Assembly (NCBI RefSeq): GCF_049331405.1
Contig: NZ_CP186274.1
Span: forward strand, 6,820,001 to 6,884,000
Length of the DNA: 64,000 nucleotides
Direction: 5' to 3'
Origin: PoT sp049331405
GTDB lineage: Bacteria > Planctomycetota > Planctomycetia > Isosphaerales > Isosphaeraceae
Within the stretch, counting starts at the first letter, position 1. Every line of letters begins with the position of its first letter. Positions 62,512 to 64,000 of the stretch are shown piece by piece. The position numbers and the translations under genes are program-made. The notes under the pieces were generated by a model, which was not told the DNA's origin, did no database searches, and saw only the letters and a program-made list of their open reading frames with translations.

Positions 62512-63780
62512 ATGCTCGTGGAGCGGAGATATCAAGCCAGAGTGAAGCAGGTGCCCGACCAATCCGGCGACGGGGCCGATCTCGCCCAGGACCTCGAGGC
62601 ACACGTGCGGGAGTTCGTCGCGCCCTACCTGAGTTCGTTGGCCGAGCCCGAGCAGCGACGCCATGTCGTCGAATACATGATAGGCCTGCTATCGAAGCTC
62701 GAGCACAAGACCGCCGAGGCCATCGCGTATCTGCTCGACCACACGCGACAGGGGATCCAGAAGTTCATCGGTCGCGCGGTCTGGGACCATGCGCCCATGC
62801 TCGAGCGACTCGCCCATCATGTGGCCGGTGAGGTGGGCGACCCTGACGCCGTGATCGTCTTCGCATCTGCGTCTTTCCCCAAGAAGGGCCTGAAATCGGT
62901 TGGGGTCGCCAAGCAACTGTCGGGACCCGGGAAGAAAATCGAGAACTGCCAGGTGGCACTCTACATGGCCTACGTCTCCCCGGCGGCCGAGTGCCTCGTC
63001 AACACTCGCCTCTACCTGCCGAAAGAATGGACACGGAACCCCGTTCGCAGGGCCGAGGCCAGAATCCCCAAGGCAGTCAGGTACCGCGCTCATCATGAAC
63101 TCGCGAAGGAAATGCTCCAGGAGCAAGGGATATTCTTGCCTCACTCTTGGGTCGCAATCAGGGACGAAGAGTCCTATCCGGACAGCTTCTGCCAGATGAT
63201 GAGAGACCGAGGCCAGAGATATCTCGCCCCCGTCTCGCCGGGCACATGGATTCGCAATAATGAAAGCAATGGACGTAAGCATGAGATAACGGAATCACTG
63301 TCGAATTCGTTCGTGCGATTGGATCGTCTCGCCGATAGCCTGCCCCAATCGGCATGGAGCATCGTCTCGCCTTCCGGCTGCCATGGGTCATCAGCGTCGA
63401 TCGAGATCGCTAGCCGTCGTGCGGAGCGCCGCGTCCGAGAAGGCCACCATCCGGTGGAGTTGTTCTTGATCGTGAGGCGACATAATGCGGAGGATCGAGA
63501 TAAATGCAATTACTTTGCGACCAATGCCGAGGATGCGGTCCCGTTGCAAACCCTGGCTTCTGTCATTCATGCCATGGATCGAGCCGATTCATGCATCCAA
63601 AGGGCCAGGGAAGAAGCCGGCCTGGCCGATTACCAGGTGAGAAACTGGCTGGCATGGCATCATCACCAAGTGCTCTCCCTCCTGGCCGCATGGTTCCTCA
63701 CGCTGGCAAGGCCTAAAGGGCCCAGCGGGACTATCTGTGGCAGGGCCTCGCTCTCCCGCGGTGCGCTCGAAGGTGAATAG
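62512..63780 (+). CDS. IS701-family transposase, catalytic Asp lost
   Basis: 422 aa, near full length. IS701 hallmarks: 'RHVVEYMIGLLSKLEHKT', 'FPKKGLKSVGVAKQLSGPGK', 'KIENCQVALYMAYVSP', 'RLYLPKEWTRNP', and 'EAGLADYQVRNWLAWHHH'. Active relatives have D-E/D-T/S-G before FPKKG; here the line reads 'VIVFASASFPKKG', so Ala118 replaces the first catalytic Asp. The second Asp region (usually G-D-E-V-Y-G) reads 'IRDEESYPD' and is also disturbed; a Glu remains in 'REEAGL'. Probably inactive, yet the frame is intact. No terminal inverted repeats were recognised. Confidence 0.85.
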   Translation: MLVERRYQARVKQVPDQSGDGADLAQDLEAHVREFVAPYLSSLAEPEQRRHVVEYMIGLLSKLEHKTAEAIAYLLDHTRQGIQKFIGRAVWDHAPMLERLAHHVAGEVGDPDAVIVFASASFPKKGLKSVGVAKQLSGPGKKIENCQVALYMAYVSPAAECLVNTRLYLPKEWTRNPVRRAEARIPKAVRYRAHHELAKEMLQEQGIFLPHSWVAIRDEESYPDSFCQMMRDRGQRYLAPVSPGTWIRNNESNGRKHEITESLSNSFVRLDRLADSLPQSAWSIVSPSGCHGSSASIEIASRRAERRVREGHHPVELFLIVRRHNAEDRDKCNYFATNAEDAVPLQTLASVIHAMDRADSCIQRAREEAGLADYQVRNWLAWHHHQVLSLLAAWFLTLARPKGPSGTICGRASLSRGALEGE

Positions 63781-64000
63781 CCCGGCAATGGATGGCATCA
63801 TCGGGGTACACCTTCAATTGCAATCAGGCTCGACTTCGAGCGCGGTAAGGAGGGGCGATGGCCTCGATGGAGTTCGCTAGGTACGCAGGATTCAATCCGT
63901 CGGACCAGTATGTTGAATTGGGAGAATGCTTATACTATTTGGAAAAAAGATGAATTCGCAATATAAAACTATTATGAATGCAAGAAGGAGTTGTGGTTGG
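63781..64000. other. Window end, no gene seen
   Basis: 220 bp after the transposase; the last ~90 bp are strongly AT-rich. No inverted repeat matching the 5' side of the transposase gene was found by eye. Confidence 0.4.

Noticed and set aside
62409..62831. 140-codon frame overlapping the transposase start
   Set aside because: Different frame from the IS701-like protein, Arg-rich, no motif.
1..64000. CRISPR arrays, restriction-modification or other defence genes
   Set aside because: No regularly spaced repeats of CRISPR size and no Cas, methyltransferase or nuclease motifs were seen; the only arrays are the Ig-like gene repeats and the two-copy 260-bp repeat.

Overview
The window reads as chromosomal DNA of a high-GC planctomycete, probably an Isosphaeraceae-like member of Planctomycetota. 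The reasons are a PVC-type propeller/HEAT/cytochrome c protein with a CxxCH motif, a DUF1559 prepilin-like protein followed by a small lipoprotein, two DUF1080 proteins, a large CRTAC1 (FG-GAP plus ASPIC/UnbV) protein, and a secreted beta-helix protein whose N-terminus carries the planctomycetal 'LExLExRxLL' type motif. All names rest on motif reading by eye; no database search was run.

Region 1 (1-23 kb) is a dense, high-GC housekeeping and sugar-catabolism segment. It holds the end of a CBS-domain gene, the PVC heme protein, a ceramidase-like protein, two DUF1080 proteins, a DUF1559/lipoprotein pair, an AraC regulator divergent from a xylose-isomerase-like enzyme, two paralogous XylR-type regulators on either side of a 1032-aa CRTAC1 protein, an aldo/keto reductase, 4-alpha-glucanotransferase (malQ) with a membrane protein, a 75-aa conserved small protein, and an alpha/beta hydrolase.

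Region 2 (23-34.6 kb) begins at a tRNA-Glu(CTC) gene. Just downstream lie a strong hairpin and a 53-codon fragment of a tyrosine-recombinase N-terminus, the usual scar of a tRNA-targeted integrative element. The rest is visibly AT-richer and gene-poor. Its recognisable genes are an NDP-sugar epimerase, two paralogous short sigma-70-like factors about 6.4 kb apart, and a NarL-type response regulator. It also holds a probable tRNA-Gln relic. About 4.9 kb (28.35-33.29 kb) has no convincing gene.

Region 3 (34.66-58.17 kb) is one co-directional run of 22 genes for a surface polysaccharide. It opens with a specialised NusG paralogue, probably an operon-specific antiterminator. Next come a Wzc/BY-kinase-type chain-length protein, an initiating sugar-phosphate transferase, an O-antigen ligase/polymerase, a Wzm permease, and two amino-sugar modules (oxidoreductase + hexapeptide acetyltransferase + DegT aminotransferase; SDR + DegT + NeuD/PglD-type acetyltransferase). 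Seven glycosyltransferases follow, interleaved with a Wzt ATPase and two serine-acetyltransferase-like enzymes, and the run ends with a polysaccharide-deacetylase-like protein. Many junctions are 4-bp ATGA overlaps. No Wzx flippase or outer-membrane OPX/Wza gene is present.

Region 4 (58.2-64 kb) has a convergent gene for a 1066-aa secreted beta-helix protein with three near-identical Ig-like repeats and a DUF4082 domain, a two-copy ~260-bp tandem DNA repeat, and an IS701-family transposase whose first catalytic Asp is replaced, so it is probably dead or repurposed.
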